DNA of 64,000 bases from Icerya purchasi (Eukaryota > Arthropoda > Insecta > Hemiptera > Monophlebidae). Position 1 is the stretch's first letter. Each line of letters starts with the position of its first letter. The position numbers and the translations under genes were made by a program. The stretch lies in assembly GCA_039619475.1 (NCBI GenBank), contig CM077115.1:402414557-402478556 (forward strand), read 5' to 3'. Below are positions 11,667-22,822 of the stretch, one piece after another. A model generated the notes under the pieces. The model ran no database searches. It was not told the origin of the DNA and saw nothing but the letters and a program-made list of their open reading frames with translations.

Positions 11667-12211
11667 ATGAAATTGCACCTGTCGCTGAGTCGGCTAAGTA
11701 TTCCTTTGGATATGGGACTGCGCGATGTGGTGCGGAGTCAAGCCCTAATACTTTGGCAGCGAAAATGTGGGATCTTCTGTGATTCCAAGAACTACAATCG
11801 TAATATATTGTACGGTACTTTTTTTTTGGTGAAAATAAAACTGCGCGAAAAACAAAGAGATAGCCTTTTTTTCATCGACAGTTACCATGAGAGAAGTAAG
11901 CGTTGATCTTTTTTTTGTTTCCCCGGAGACTTCGAAGACTGTTACCGATTGTTTTCTTCATCACTTTTTTCTTTAGTCAGTTTCTTACTTTCCCTTCGCC
12001 ACTATCGAAATGCGCCAGCTCTGAGGAGCGCTTGTTTTTTTTTTTTGTCGATGAACGATGACCTGCCTAAAACGAATGCGGAATCACAGACCTACACACT
12101 TGCATCGTTTCAACATACTTTGCCTCTGTTGGACATTTTTATTCTTTTCAAGTTGAACATATTAATTAACGCATTCACCATTTTCGTACTACATCTGTAC
12201 TATACATATTA
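11667..12211. other. Non-coding stretch, nothing recognised
   Basis: Two open frames of 79 and 87 codons (11667-11906, 11949-12212) have low-complexity or hydrophobic content and no recognisable domain. I regard them as chance. Confidence 0.4.
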
Positions 12212-13200
12212 GATCACGGTAATACGCACTACAGAAATTACACACTTTAATATTTATAAAAATAAAGTAACACCGATATGTTTCGTAGTACTAACTACAT
12301 CATCGTGGTGTAACATGAACAATTTAAAAGTAAACAAACAAAGCATGTATAAAATAAGTGGAATATCGAAAAATTACAGAGTGAAATAATGAATATAAAA
12401 GTTGTTTTTAAAATATAAATATATCTTACCATTCTGTTTTTTATTTTTTTATTAAAATTAATGTTATTATAATTTTATTTTAAGTAAAGGGTTACTGGTC
12501 TGTATATTGTTATTAATTTTAAAAAATCGTTATGTTTATTTATAAAATACATTTCGGCACGGTTTAAGTAATTTTATGTTATTCATTAATTTGAAAATAT
12601 TTAAATCTTGTTCAATGTTGTGTGTTAATTTGTGTTTATACGTCATCATATGTTCTGCAACAATTGATTTCATGTAAAAGTTTCATGCCTTACAGCAGCA
12701 ATATGCTATGCCGAAATGTATTTTATAAATAAACATAAAGATTTTTTAAAATTAATAACAATATACAGACCAATAATCCTTTACTTAAAATAAAATTATA
12801 GTAACATTAATTTTAATAAAAAAAGTAAATAAATAAATAGAATGGTAAATTATTTATATTTTAACAACAACTTTTATATTCATTGTTTAACTTTATAATT
12901 TTTCGATATATCGACTTATCTTGTGCTTATGCTTACGACGCAATTTATGCGATTGTGTAGTTGAAAAAGGAGATCAGGTAAGACAATTTCGTTACGGACA
13001 ACGTTGGTGTCTGTAAGTCAAACGGTTATAAAACATTTTCTTCTTGCCATGAGTACTATGTTTGTCATTCTTTCTTTGTTTACTTTTAAATTGTTCATAT
13101 TACACCACGCTGATGTAGTTAGTACTACGAAACATGTCGGTGTTATTTTATTTTTATGAATATTAAAGTGTGTAATTTCTGTCGTGTGTATTACTGTGAT
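12212..13200. mobile_element. Large imperfect inverted repeat (foldback-type element)
   Basis: The left arm (12212-12559) and right arm (12709-13200) are reverse complements around a 149-bp spacer. For example GCAGTACTA-type blocks, ATATTAATAACAATATACAGACC-like blocks and TGCCGAAATGTATTTTATAA recur inverted. The right arm has about 140 bp (roughly 12915-13060) that the left lacks, so the left arm carries a deletion or the right an insertion. Each arm carries a block beginning GATGTAGTTAGTACTACGAAA. In the right arm this reads CTGATG...CGAAAC...GTC, reminiscent of a degenerate hammerhead core. No coding sequence is present. It could be a foldback transposon or an inverted pair of retroelement terminal repeats, for example Penelope-like. 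Confidence 0.8.
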
Positions 13201-13204
13201 TTAT

Positions 13205-16022
13205 TATATATTTCTATTCTTATTTTGCTGTTCTGTTTTAAAACCCGGAAATGGACACATTACAATATCTATATACGTCGCGAAAGCCTTCAGGCGCTTG
13301 GCTTCCGTTATAGAAGTCCTGAGCTTGGATCAGGCGGTGCCACAAATTATAAAAAAAATTAAATTAAATAATCACTAATTCACATATATATATATATATA
13401 TATATATTAAGTAAGATTAATGCAAAATTTAGATATAGCCAAACGGCGGAGGTCTGGAGAAAGAAGATACGATATATTAAAGTTATTAGAATTTTTCGAA
13501 TAGGAAACTGCGCGTCTGCAATTGACGGCGGTCCCGTTCTTCAACACGAACTCGAGCAGAGTGTAATAAAGCCGGGAAAGTGCTTCTGGAAAAACATGCC
13601 GGTGCTCTTTTGATTCTTGACCGGTCTCTTTGTTGAAAAATTCCAGATTCGTACGTCGCGATCGTGCTAAAAACGGCCTCACAAAGGTGAACAATTATTT
13701 CTGTGGCCTGGGCCTAGGTGAGGCCCGTGTTTTAACGTAAATAGTTTCCTCTTCACGCTTTACGTAAGAAATTCGCAGCAGGCCACCGTTATTCGCCACG
13801 CTTGACCGAACTAATTTGAATTTCCCGAAGTATGCGGAAATTTTCCGGGCAGAATTAAATTTTTCGCTCGCTGGAGAGTGAAGAAAAATTGCCGAGAGAG
13901 GATTAAAATTGGGCGCTCTGCAACGGTGGTAGAAAAATTCACGTCTTCCAAAGCAAGCTCGGTTAACATCTATTTAAACACCTTCTGCGGTGCTGATCTC
14001 CGTTTGAAGGCGGCCCTCAACGAGTTGCCGCTGTTTGTTTTTCGTACTTCGTTGTCTTCACTATTGTGTTTACTTTAGTCACTCTTCTATTCTAGTACGC
14101 CTGCTGACTAACGAGCCACCGACAGGGCAGCAGTGCTTTTATAGAGTTCCTTTTCGCTCGCTTCAAATAACACGGCATACTTTTGAATTCGCTGTTATCG
14201 CTGATTGCGTTTGTCGGCGAGAGTTCAGAAAACACCCGTTGCCAAACGGAAAATTTAATACGTCCGAAGACGACGACGACGCATCATATGTAACCAGCCA
14301 TCATCCGCTTATTTCCCCATCCCCGCCGGCTGCTCCCAAACTTGTTGTTCCCGCGGCTCAGACGTAATAATTTTCGGAATGCTTTTGACATTAATCCCGC
14401 CGAAATGGGCCAGCCTATGGAGAACGTACATTCCACGCTTAATGATGCGTGAAGAGGCAGGAAGACAAACGACGGACCTGAGAATGTCTATGTTCATAAC
14501 GGAAATTCTTCATTCGCGATTGGGTACCGACAGTATTTTTTTCTCTCTTTTTCTTCGTTTTCCTCGATAAGTATCAGACACCTTTAAAATTTTAACCGGC
14601 TTCAACAGGAGCACGACATATTTAAATTTCTGCGCTCGCGTATTTTCCGTACATTTTCTTCGTAGAGGGATTTGCAAATTCCAACGATAATCCGTTTTTT
14701 TCCTTTTGTACTTTTTTGAAACGTCTACCTACAATCGCTGTTACACGCAACTAAGGTGTCCCCGCATCAATAACGTAATTTTGCAGATTTGCCATGTCTG
14801 CGTCTTGAAAGAACTTTTTGTTTCGCTCCGATTAAGCCTTAAGCCTCCCCCCACTAGGCAGAAAAATTAGGGTCAACACTTTAAGCACATTATTTATTCA
14901 TGTCCTTCTTTTTTTCTTTCCTGTTCATGTCGTCTGTAACGAATCTTAATTCAACATATTATTTTGTCAAAAAATTAAACAAAGAAAACAAAACAAAGCA
15001 CTCATCATTAAACGCCAATGAAATCAAGCGTTATCTTTTGAGGTCATTAAAACCAGTAAGTTGGCGGTGTCGCTGGTAAAAGTCGCTGTACGATAACTTC
15101 GTAATTATATAATTTCTCGCTTAAACGACAAGCATAATGCACAAAAAGTTTCTTTAAAAAAAAATGTTTTCTTCCTATTATTATTTTTTAATGCTACATT
15201 TCATTCTTTCACATTCAACAATGATTAATATTCAATTCTACATTATGACTGGTTTTATTACGACAATAAATTAATTATCTTTTTCCACATCATTTCAGTT
15301 CAAATAAATAAAAAAAAAAAAAAAAAATCACGATTGCATTCCGTACTGAATGACATGAGCCAAAGGTATGACTTTATTTCCCATAATTGTCAGATTAAAC
15401 ATTTTTCTTTTCTTTTTTTTTTAAATTTTCCATACACTTTGTACGCACACACACAAATACATATATATACATATATATATATATATGTATGTAAATGTAT
15501 ATATAAAAATAGGCAAAGACAAAATACTTCAGTACCTTTACTGTTCATTAACTGATTTTCTGTTTTTTTTTGTTTAATAGCTATTGACGATCTTTAGTGT
15601 TGGCAGTAAAAAAATTTTGGAAACAGCTATTTTTTTTCTTATTTAAATAAAAAATTAATACAAAAAATGAAAAAAGAAATCGCTATAGCCAGTAAACCTG
15701 TTCTTGTTATTAAAATGGTTTAATTCTTAATAATCATTATTATTGCCCTTTTTTACAGTGTACTAAATCATAAATTTAATATCAATAAATGAGGGTTTTC
15801 TTAAATTGTGATTTACTGTTATTTTATTGAATTTATTTTTTATTCAATTATAATGGTACTGAACTGTTCTGTATTGCAAGTCCGTATAAAAGTGTATGTT
15901 CTCAGATACGTACAGTGAAAAGAGTAGACAAATTTTTTTTTGGAAATATATGCAAATTCATATGTTTTCCTTAAATTTTTAATAATAATAATTATGATCG
16001 ATTTTCGAGCAATGGGCGAACA
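13205..16022. other. Non-coding stretch with a CpG-richer core
   Basis: 13690-14570 is clearly richer in G+C and CpG than its surroundings. It contains a 110-codon plus frame (14035-14367) ending in an acidic EDDDD and proline-rich segment, with no recognised domain and no convincing splice sites. 14580-16022 returns to AT-rich DNA with homopolymers and a (CA)/(TA) microsatellite at about 15446-15490. No gene is called. Confidence 0.45.
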
Positions 16023-16023
16023 G

Positions 16024-16080
<57 letters not shown>
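16023..16080. repeat. (TA)n microsatellite
   Basis: A run of about 58 bp of TA, immediately followed by CATATACACGTATGTGTATA and the possible TIR element at 16101. Confidence 0.95.
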
Positions 16081-16086
<6 letters not shown>

Positions 16087-16100
16087 CACGTATGTGTATA

Positions 16101-16909
16101 CAGGATGGACCGAAAAAAGCTACAAAAAACTTTTTACAAATACGGTACACTTAAGAATAATGTTACGAAAATTAAAATTTTGACTACAGAAATGACATTG
16201 GTGGTTCAAAAATGATTTTAGGTGATAGCCTGAAGTTCCTAGCGTACACATTAATGGGTTTGTTTAAGCGAAAGATTCGTGTTAACGGCATATATATGTA
16301 TGTTGAAACACAAAGTTGTGAAGAGAGTTGTTATTTTTCTACTCTTTGAACAGAAATCGGTTTAAACACCACACTAAACATGCCAACGAGCAAACTAAAT
16401 GGATAGGAATTATAGCCCAGACTTTAACGAATCCAATGATTTCAAACATGTCTACTTTACGTTCTCCATGGAAGCACTACAAAAATCCAGAATCAATAGA
16501 GTCTAATTTTTTTTGAGTCGCATTTGCCTAAATTCCAAGTCACGTAGATGTGTCGTTTTTTGTCAAAATTTTAATTTCTTTTTTTACCAGATGTAAATGT
16601 ATCGTTTATTTTTTCCTAATTTATAAGATTTTTTTACTAATTTTTGATGAGTTTTTATCTAATTTTTTCAGTTTTTTGTTACGTGCAATTGCGCCATTAC
16701 CACACGCAATCGTGTCGTTTTTTTTTTTATCTAAATTTCCAAGTTTTTTTTACTAATTTCGTGAACAAATGTTTTGTTTTTTGTCTAGAAACAGAAAAAT
16801 ATCTGAAATGTTGTTTACTTTACCTACTACATGAATTTGTTGAGAATAAATGTTTAAAAAAGTGGTGTGTAGTTAAATATGGTCTATATGTAGCTTATTT
16901 TGGTTACCC

Positions 16910-16911
<2 letters not shown>
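16101..16911. mobile_element. Possible TIR element between two (TA)n tracts
   Basis: The left end CAGGATGGACCGAAAAAAGC (continuing TACA) resembles the reverse complement of the right end, AGGGTAACCAAAATAAGCTA (continuing CA; plus-strand 16891-16911). About 18 of 24 positions align, including a shared AAGCTACA. Both ends abut long (TA)n runs (16023-16080 and 16912-16962). The interior is AT-rich with no recognisable transposase. It could be a decayed TA-targeting MITE; the alternative is chance similarity in AT-rich DNA. Confidence 0.35.

Positions 16912-16962
<51 letters not shown>
16912..16962. repeat. (TA)n microsatellite
   Basis: About 50 bp of TA repeats interrupted once by CATA. It gives a run of Tyr-Ile codons in the overlapping 134-codon frame 16644-17048, which is therefore not credible as a gene. 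Confidence 0.93.
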
Positions 16963-16967
<5 letters not shown>

Positions 16968-17049
16968 CTAAAGGCTTTGCAGCCTGTTTTTTGCGTTCAC
17001 TCAGCCGTTCCAACACCATTGCCTATCGTAATCTGGAAGGTGTCTTAAT

Positions 17050-18185
17050 TACGGGAGTACCTATGTGAAGTAAAATTTTAAAAAATTTCTTCCATATTCA
17101 TGGTAAATGGAAATAAATATTTCAAGTACAGCCAGAAATAAATGCAAAAACACCCGAAAAAAGAAAAAAAAAATGTATTTATAAATGATAAGAAAATAAT
17201 AACCAATCAATTAAACTATTTTTAGCTGTTAAGCGGATCACGTTGTTTAAAACTGAAATCGTTATACGAAAAATTTCAAAACTTTTTTATGTAGTAGAGA
17301 TATAAATAATTGCAAGGCAGGACACCTTCGGACAAAGAGAACTTTTGAACCATAGCCATAATTACATTTTTTTTCTCAGTTGGTCAATATTCAAGGTTGT
17401 AGATGCGCAATTTTTATTATTTTTTCGTATATATTTATAAATAATTAAAATGAAATAATAATACTAATTCAAAAGGAGAAGATTTCACATCTCTAGTAAA
17501 ATTGTCACAGTAAGGAGGGAAGCGTCTAAAATGTATCAAATGAGGAATCGCTTTATTTCGAAAGTATCACTAAATTTGTGGGGTTTTTATTAGATTCGAT
17601 TAGGCAGCAGCATATTCTGTTCGTTCCGAAATATCTCCATAAATTTGGCGGTTTTTTTTTTTTTGGATTTTTTTTTTTTCTAATTAAAATTATATATAGA
17701 TTTTTCACATGCCGTATAGTATTTCTTAGAATAGTTTAGATAGAAAATAATTTTTTCTTCAAATATTTCTCTTTAATCATAATTGCTACACACTAATAAT
17801 AATTATTTTCAAGGATACACACTTAAAAGCCGAAGTTTCATGAAAATACCCCGTTTTTTTGTTTCTTAATTATAATATTACATTTTTATATAACTTTCAA
17901 ACATTCAATACTGCCCTTTATTTCACCAAAAGAATCACACAAAAATGGCACTTTCCGAATAAAACGTTTCCTCCTCATATCTGGTATGTTTTAGACGATT
18001 GTCAGGAGGGAGAGTATGGAAAATAATGAAATAGTAAAAATTGTTTTCTAACACTTAAATCTAATGCATGGCTGCGTTTAAATCTGCCGGGGGAATCTGG
18101 GCTACTATCTAATAAAATTATAGCTAAATTGTTAGGGTGTGTTTTCAAGCCTGTTTTATTGTGACGACGAATTTATTCTTTGACG
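17050..18185. other. Non-coding stretch, nothing recognised
   Basis: AT-rich with several poly-T runs (for example around 17650 and 17670). No gene, RNA or element is identifiable. Confidence 0.5.
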
Positions 18186-18189
18186 AAAC

Positions 18190-19090
18190 GTAAGCGTATT
18201 CATGTATTCACCGTTACAAACAAATCAAACAGCGCTGACGGTACGATGTTCTGAAATTTTATTATTTCATTGCAAATCATTAGCTCAATAGCATACGTGT
18301 CCGGGTAGGTTTCAGCACCATGCCATATGATACTAGTTCGTCTTTTAATGTTATCGCAAAGATGATCTTGATGATAACCATTGTAGATTTTCGTATTATT
18401 TCATCGCGATTTTCCCTCTCCGACATTTGTTTCCTCCGTGTTAATATTCAGGTATACTCCTAGATATTTAACTTTGCAACATGCTTCTGCCTACAGGGAA
18501 AACCGATATACATTTGTTTGAATTTACTTCGACGCTCCTATTCCGAACCATTCCTGAACTCTTTCTTGATGACCGTGCAGCTGATTTGATGCTTCGGTTC
18601 ACTCCAGTCTCTGTACTGTCAACAGATGTCACCGTCGTGATATTATCCGAATCCGGAAGATCAGATGCATATAAAACATATAATGCAAGTCTTAAAACTG
18701 GTCCCGTTTTCCTGTTTATTCTCCCACCCGATATAACGATTTTAAAAGTGGATAATAGAGTTGCGATAATCATTTATTCATTTTAAATAGGTATTTATAC
18801 CTCGCTAAACGTTTTCTCCGTATTCAGGAGTAGATCTGGACGATAGTGCTATTTCTTTTCTTCTCGAGTCGACTACTAAGCACAGTATCTTGTCGAGTGC
18901 TCACTCTTTATAGCGCGCTTACTTCCGAAGCGGAACTGATAATTTGGAGTTCATTTTCCTCGGGTTAAAATCGGTTTTAATCTTTCGAGTACTAGATTTT
19001 CAAATAGTAATTTTTCAGATAACTCGGCTAGTAAAGCAAATTTATCGGACGCTAGACATTGTTTGTTGCGTTACCTAATTTGCGATACGT
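18190..19090 (-). pseudogene. jockey-clade reverse transcriptase pseudogene
   Basis: On the minus strand, in order: SEKLLFENLVLERLKPILT and PNYQFRFGSKRAL (about 19030-18900), equivalent to SKLFEKLIL-RLKPIL and NYQFGFR--H; TGPVLRLALYVLYASDLPDS (about 18705-18650), equivalent to GPVLYLLYTSDLP; then TSVDST where the catalytic FADDT should be; VNRSIKSAARSSRKSSGMV; VNSNKCI; VKYLGVYLN (about 18450); and a decayed ILKPIWTYA region near 18330. Loss of the catalytic Asp pair plus several frameshifts show an old copy. It is related to the intact copy at 22964-24436 but much more diverged. Confidence 0.82.
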
Positions 19091-19094
19091 AGAA

Positions 19095-19866
19095 TTACTT
19101 GCATAACCTTTCGCTATGTGTAGGACAGCGGACAGAATACATTCACTGGTTAAAAAGCATAGTTATAAAGGAAGTTACAGACTTTTTAGGTAGAATTTTT
19201 AAATATATTGTTAGTGATCGAATCATAGTCGGAGGCTTTCGATGTACTGTAGTTTTCGTCTATGAAACGTCTTAATCAAAAAAAAAGGAAAGATCTAATA
19301 ATATTTTAACAAAAAACATTACAAATTTTTAAAAAGTACCACCATACCGCTATCATTTTGGCACATACAAAAGAAATAACCGAAAAAAAAAAAAATCCAA
19401 CAATTAAAGGGAAAAAGTTAAGTGGAGAAAAACGTATTAAACGATTTTAAAAGGAGTTTAAAATATTCGTTTTTTGCTGACAATAAATTAATACATTTCA
19501 AATAACATTCAAATTCCGGATTAAATTTTCAATTGTCATTACGGTCATTTAATTGTTTCTTATTTTATTTTTTGATCTTACTGCTATTTTTAATATTTCA
19601 ACTTTTGAAATAATTCTTTTTAGAGCTTTAATTTATATAGTTAACTTTATCAGAAATATTGTCTTTACTTCCAGTACTATATCGTAACACATTTTTTCCA
19701 CAAATAAAGTTTAATTAAACGGTTTTTTTGTGACTTTAAAGTAAGATTTGAACATTTGTTCCATATTCACTTGCTCATTACTTGCTCCATTACTAATTAA
19801 ATTTAGCATAAATAAATTGAACAAGTTAGTCATTTAATTATACAATTAAACCAGTGTGAAATAGCT

Positions 19867-19900
<34 letters not shown>

Positions 19901-20390
19901 ATAAAATTTTAAATTTAAATTTTTGAAGCAACCCCAAAGAGTTTAAAAGTTAATATAATTATATTTCAAAGTCAACGTCTTCATTAAGTATGTAGAGCTC
20001 TAACTGCAAAACGGTCTTTTTTAGTTCAAGACAGTATGCTTAGTGCGTGAAATAATTTGACTTTACCTAAATGTGTATTGCGCGCGATGCATTCTTGTCA
20101 TTTACAACTCGGATTAATTTCCTCGTAGCAGGTTCGATGGACTCAACGGATCAGAATAAATGAATCCGGTCTTAAATTCTCTTTAAAATAGCTTCCATGT
20201 TCATGGAAACAAATAGCTTTGAGAATGGCGCAAGTTAACAGCAAGCCTAGAAAGACACCATTATTATTCTAGTTCACACTTCGCAGTTTCCGGTAGATAA
20301 TTTGTTCGTAAAGGCAGTGCCTTTTTGTCGCCTTTCTCAGATAAATTCACATAGTCTGATGATGAGCTGTCTGAAAGTTTCTGAATAATT
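19095..20390. other. Non-coding stretch, nothing recognised
   Basis: AT-rich, with a (TA)n(TG)n microsatellite at 19868-19900. It lies downstream of the candidate minus-strand exon at 20397 and could be its intron. Confidence 0.45.
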
Positions 20391-20396
20391 TCTTAC

Positions 20397-20695
20397 CGCG
20401 ATGAAGATTTCGGCTGCGTCATCTTGTTCGGCCATCTGCTTCTTATTGATTATCTTATCTTCCTCTTCCTTGTCATGGTGCGAGTCATTTGTTTGGCAAG
20501 TGGCCTTTAAATTTTCGTCCGCTACCTTCCAACTTGCAAACTTTGTCGTTAAACTGTCCGTAAGAATGTAACCATTGTCAGGTATCGAGGACGGCTTCGT
20601 AAATTTTGACAAACTCGATTCCGACGGAGAAAATTTATTTTCCATTTTATCGCTGGATGCGAATACCGAGTTTGAGCATGTCTCAAATGTGCATG
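20397..20695 (-). CDS. Candidate internal exon of an unidentified host gene
   Basis: On the minus strand a 299-bp open segment is bounded by a 3' splice site, TCTCCTACTAG (AG at 20697-20696), and a consensus 5' splice site, GCG|GTAAGA (GT at 20396-20395). The frame is open throughout and contiguous with a longer open frame (20771-20337). It encodes a hydrophilic, Ser/Asp/Glu/Lys-rich peptide including SPSESSLSKFTKPSSIPDNG and KEEEDKIINKKQMAEQDDAA, unlike the Phe/Ile/Tyr-rich chance frames elsewhere in the window. Base composition here is also less AT-biased. I recognise no domain; it looks like a disordered or linker region. No adjoining exon was found, so it may equally be a chance frame. 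Exon phase is incomplete (299 is not a multiple of 3), as is normal for internal exons. Confidence 0.3.
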
Positions 20696-20699
20696 CTAG

Positions 20700-21498
20700 T
20701 AGGAGACTTTTTATATTACTGATGTTTTTCTTTTTTTTTTCTTTTTTTTTTTTTGTCTTCTTTGAGATCATTTAAAATGACCGTACTTTTTAAAAAAAAA
20801 TATATATAAAAAAATAATTAAATACCGCATATTTCGTCGATAACAAGAATTCTTTTCATTTTAAAAACAGAACTTAACTTCGCGAGTACTGTTCGTTAAA
20901 CGTTTGTAAAATTACGTTTACGAAGATTACATCTTTTTTTTCTTTATGGAAATTAGTCGGTTTAATACGTTCAACGTCCATATTAAAACATCGTAAGTAC
21001 AACTTTTTTCGTTGATTCTGCGCGGTTCTGTGCAAGGTTTAATTTTAAACGTATACCATTTTCTTATAATTGAACGAGTTCCCGCTATATCGTTTATTCA
21101 CTTTTGTCTCGGCTCTTTTAGCGTTCGATGAGAATATACCACACTGCGAAGTAATTGCTACCGTACGATATTTTCTCTCGCTACGACACAACATTATGCT
21201 AATTTACCCCCCACCCCCCATCGGCACTGAAATTAACAAGTGTACAAGACCGCGTGAGGCTTACCCTTTCATACAACGATCATAATAAATTCAGAAGAAA
21301 GATTAGCGTTTTATCTCCAATGTTTATTAATTTCAATGATCACTTAAGATGTGTTTATTTCTCCTTTTTTCTTTTTTCAATGTATTTAGAATATGTGCAC
21401 GCGCGCGTAATACAATTATATCGCTATATACAAAATTATTTACGTAATTGGCTGAGAGGTTGTACATATACATATATATATATATATTATATAAAATG

Positions 21499-21536
<38 letters not shown>

Positions 21537-22440
21537 ATGTATATATATATAATGTATGTATATATTTTGCTAAACTATGAAAACAATAAATTCCATCTAC
21601 TTCGAAAATGATGCTGGCGATTAATTAAGATCCTACAGATATTGAAAAGGTTATGATGGCGACGAACACATTTTAATCTATGCTGCATGTAATTTATCAC
21701 CAAAATCCAAAATAAATTTTAATTTAAAAAAAAAAAGGTCGGAATATAATCTTTAGCGCTACAAAAGTAACGTGTATTGTTTTATTAATAAATTATCAAG
21801 CGATATTGTAGATAGCTATCGCTTAGACATTCGGGAGGTTCGAAAAGTAGCGATATAAATTTTCAAAACACAATATTAAAAATATTTTCCGCGTGAAAAT
21901 TCCATTTTATCCATTACTATACAGCCTAAGTTCGAACTGTGAATACATCGACAATGTATCGATGTGTTTCAGCGGTAGCGGTTGGTAAGTCGTTTTTTCG
22001 AAAAGCTAAAGAGCTTTAGAAAATATCTTTCTAAAGTTATGTCTTTTTTTGATAGTAGGGTAAACTTTTACGATGCGGCGCAAGTTGTATAAAAATGCGG
22101 CACCATGAAGTTTTAAATAAGCAGGTGTATTCTATATCGATTAGATTATAAAAATTTAAACGGATAATTGAAAACATATTTATAAAGCTGTAATTCTTGT
22201 TTTTATGATGTCATCCAAAAACGCGTAAAAAGTATTAATAAATGTTTAAAAAAATGTATGTATTACTTCCAAAAATATATTTCATATTAAATTGTTCAAA
22301 TTATTCATTATGATTGTTTTAAATTATATTTAGTAAAAAAAGTAAACTTCTGGTAATTTCTGCGTTTCTACATAAATAAATTATATATACCCAAACGAGC
22401 GTAATCTCCAATACCCGCGTTTTTATTTATTCGCATTAAT
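20700..22440. other. Non-coding stretch with AT microsatellites
   Basis: It contains a poly-T/C tract at 20728-20757, TA-rich microsatellites at about 21470-21560 and no recognisable gene. The open frames there are dominated by Tyr-Ile repeats from the microsatellite. Confidence 0.5.
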
Positions 22441-22477
22441 TTATATATATATATATATATATAGTATATATATATAT

Positions 22478-22697
22478 AAACTCGGTCATTTTAGCCTCGC
22501 AAGGGGCTGTGCCCATTGACCCCTCTTGCTTACATTTCTGTCTCTTTCTTTTCTATACTTTGTATAAAGTGATCAAAATCAGTCCATATGAATATAACAT
22601 AATCACAAAAATCCTATAAAATATAACAAACGTTACATATAATTGGGACATCTTTTCTAAGGGGGGATGGTAGCCTAAAAATTATGTTGTAATTAAT
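22478..22697 (-). mobile_element. Short hairpin element family, copy C
   Basis: On the plus strand it runs from ACTCGGTCATTTTAGCCTCG through CAAGGGGCTGTGCCCATTG, TTGCTTACATTTCTGTCTC and ATAACAAACGTTACATATAA to ATTATGTTGTAATTAAT, with (TA)n tracts on both outer sides. The internal ACGTAATTC motif next to GATCAAAA is deleted relative to copy B. Confidence 0.88.
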
Positions 22698-22822
22698 ATA
22701 TTCATATATATATATATATATATATATTAAAACCATTCGTGTCCCCCTGGGTCCCTATTCCGGAAAGCCATGAAACAAATCGTAATTTTTTACCAGGTCA
22801 GTGGATCGTGGGGCCACTAAAG

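Noticed and set aside
14035..14367. 110-codon plus frame with acidic and proline-rich end
   Set aside because: No recognisable domain, no convincing splice sites, and an overlapping antisense frame in the same GC-richer patch; probably chance or non-coding conserved DNA.
16644..17048. 134-codon plus frame
   Set aside because: It runs through a (TA)n microsatellite (Tyr-Ile repeat) and poly-T runs; low-complexity artefact.
20353..20378. CTGATGATGAGC...CTGAAAG as a hammerhead ribozyme
   Set aside because: No complementary stem II and no stem I/III pairing around it.
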